Positions 63,199 through 64,000 of a stretch of DNA of 64,000 nucleotides are shown in pieces (within the stretch, counting starts at the first letter, position 1; each line of letters opens with the position of its first letter). Source of the DNA: Acidimicrobiales bacterium (GTDB taxonomy: Bacteria > Actinomycetota > Acidimicrobiia > Acidimicrobiales > SKKL01); the NCBI GenBank assembly GCA_034521975.1, contig JAXHLR010000006.1, positions 310,001-374,000 of the forward strand. Direction: 5' to 3'. Under the pieces are notes generated by a model, which saw nothing but the letters and a program-made list of their open reading frames with translations, made no database searches and was not told the origin of the DNA. Both the position numbers and the translations under genes were made by a program.

Positions 63199-64000
63199 GC
63201 CGCACCGAGGATCCTGGGCTCCCCGCCGACCACCAGTCGGTGAACGCCCCCGACTCGGCGGCGCCCGATGACAACTCGGCAACCCTGGCGCTGGCCGCAC
63301 AGGAGGTCCACGCCAAGCGGCTGCGCTGGTGGCGTGAGGTCATCTACGTCACCACCTTCTTCCTCATCTACTCATGGACCAGGAACCAGTTCGGCTCGGC
63401 GTCGCTCGACAGCCGGCGGGCCTATGAACACGCCAAGCTCATCATCGACATCGAGGCGTTCGTCGGCCTCTACCACGAAGCCACGATCCAGAGCTGGTTC
63501 CTCGGCCACACCTGGTTCATCCAGTTCTGGAACGTGTTCTACGGCACCTTCCACTTCGCGGTCACCATCGGCGTGTTCATCTGGCTGTTCGCTCGCCGGC
63601 GCTCCTACTACGCGGCCTGGCGCAACACCCTCGCCTTCACCACCGCCCTGGCCCTCATCGGCTTCAGCCTCTTCCCCCTCATGCCTCCACGCCTGCTCTG
63701 CGACGACTGCGACTGGGGCGCCGGCCAGGCCGATCCCGCCTTCGACCCCGATGACTACCCCTTCGTCGACACGCTCGACCAGCACGGGGGGCTGTGGTCG
63801 TTCAACCAAGGGAACATGTCGCGGGTCTCCAACCAGTACGCGGCCATGCCCAGCCTGCACTTCGCGTGGTCGTCCTGGTGCGCGTTGGCGATCTGGTCGC
63901 TGGCCCGGCACCGCTGGGCCCGGGTCCTCGCTGCGCTCTACCCCCCGGCGACGCTGTTCGCGGTGGTCGTCACCGCCAACCACTTCTGGCTCGACGCGGT
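63195..64000 (+). CDS. PAP2-type (inositol phosphotransferase-like) membrane protein, 3' end outside the window
   Basis: The visible part is 268 residues. The ATG at 63195 overlaps the previous stop (ATGA). A 45-residue disordered start leads to several membrane helices (VIYVTTFFLIYSWTRNQFGS, FHFAVTIGVFIWLFARRRSY, TTALALIGFSLFPLMPPRLL). PAP2 phosphatase motifs are AAMPSLHFAWSSWCALAIWS and, near the end of the window, NHFWLDAV. The layout resembles Aur1/Ipt1-type phospho-alcohol transferases and PAP2 lipid phosphatases. The frame is open at base 64000, so the C-terminus is unseen. Confidence 0.85.
   Translation, partial: MSRTEDPGLPADHQSVNAPDSAAPDDNSATLALAAQEVHAKRLRWWREVIYVTTFFLIYSWTRNQFGSASLDSRRAYEHAKLIIDIEAFVGLYHEATIQSWFLGHTWFIQFWNVFYGTFHFAVTIGVFIWLFARRRSYYAAWRNTLAFTTALALIGFSLFPLMPPRLLCDDCDWGAGQADPAFDPDDYPFVDTLDQHGGLWSFNQGNMSRVSNQYAAMPSLHFAWSSWCALAIWSLARHRWARVLAALYPPATLFAVVVTANHFWLDA

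Overview
The window is about 70% GC, with GTG starts, many 4-base ATGA/GTGA gene overlaps and many apparently leaderless genes. It carries a fused F420 (FO synthase) gene. It also has an actinobacterial gene cluster that resembles the sepX - moeA - galU - HrcA-controlled FmdB region of mycobacteria. Together these point to an Actinomycetota genome, most likely class Acidimicrobiia; the class assignment is inference.

Bases 1-13,800 are an accessory island. A very large secreted Rhs polymorphic-toxin gene runs leftward from about 13,703. Its order is signal peptide, von Willebrand A domain, PKD-like and adhesion-type repeats, dozens of YD/RHS repeats, RHS core and a C-terminal toxin tip. Just after the core it is split by two stacked insertion sequences, an IS630 element (2264-3415) and an IS1380 element (3419-4939) sitting at the end of the first. 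Removing both restores one exact reading frame into the tip (1776-2263). The tip overlaps an Imm27-like immunity gene by ATGA, and a second immunity-like orphan and an IS1182-type transposase lie beyond. The long Rhs body also carries about five single-base frameshifts.

Bases 13,800-25,100 hold metabolic genes: a 2-oxoglutarate oxygenase, a ferritin-like di-iron protein, a nitroreductase, an FKBP, an MFS exporter, an adenosine-kinase-like PfkB, aminopeptidase N and a phosphoesterase. Two Phd/VapC-type toxin-antitoxin modules follow, and in both the toxin frame is broken while the antitoxin is intact.

Bases 25,300-37,050 hold glyA behind a ZTP riboswitch, a ferredoxin/ferredoxin-reductase pair and a membrane sulfite-oxidase-like protein. 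They also hold a glycosyltransferase, an amidase, methionine aminopeptidase, Sua5, a GH15 glucosidase and tRNA-Ala(CGC).

Bases 37,100-45,800 hold sepX, moaC, moaA, moeA, galU, plsY, then an FmdB zinc-ribbon gene under a CIRCE (HrcA) operator, a SAF-domain protein, uppP and a PHP phosphoesterase. The Moco genes could serve the sulfite-oxidase-like protein.

Bases 45,900-64,000 hold tldD with two pmbA/tldE paralogues, a FlK-like thioesterase, yaaA and a SigK/RskA sigma/anti-sigma pair. That pair is divergent from a lipoprotein and a cupredoxin. They are followed by a DUF1353 protein, a two-gene ABC exporter, fused FO synthase with an overlapping HxlR regulator, a lipoprotein, an LPG-synthase-type membrane protein and a PAP2-type protein that runs off the window.
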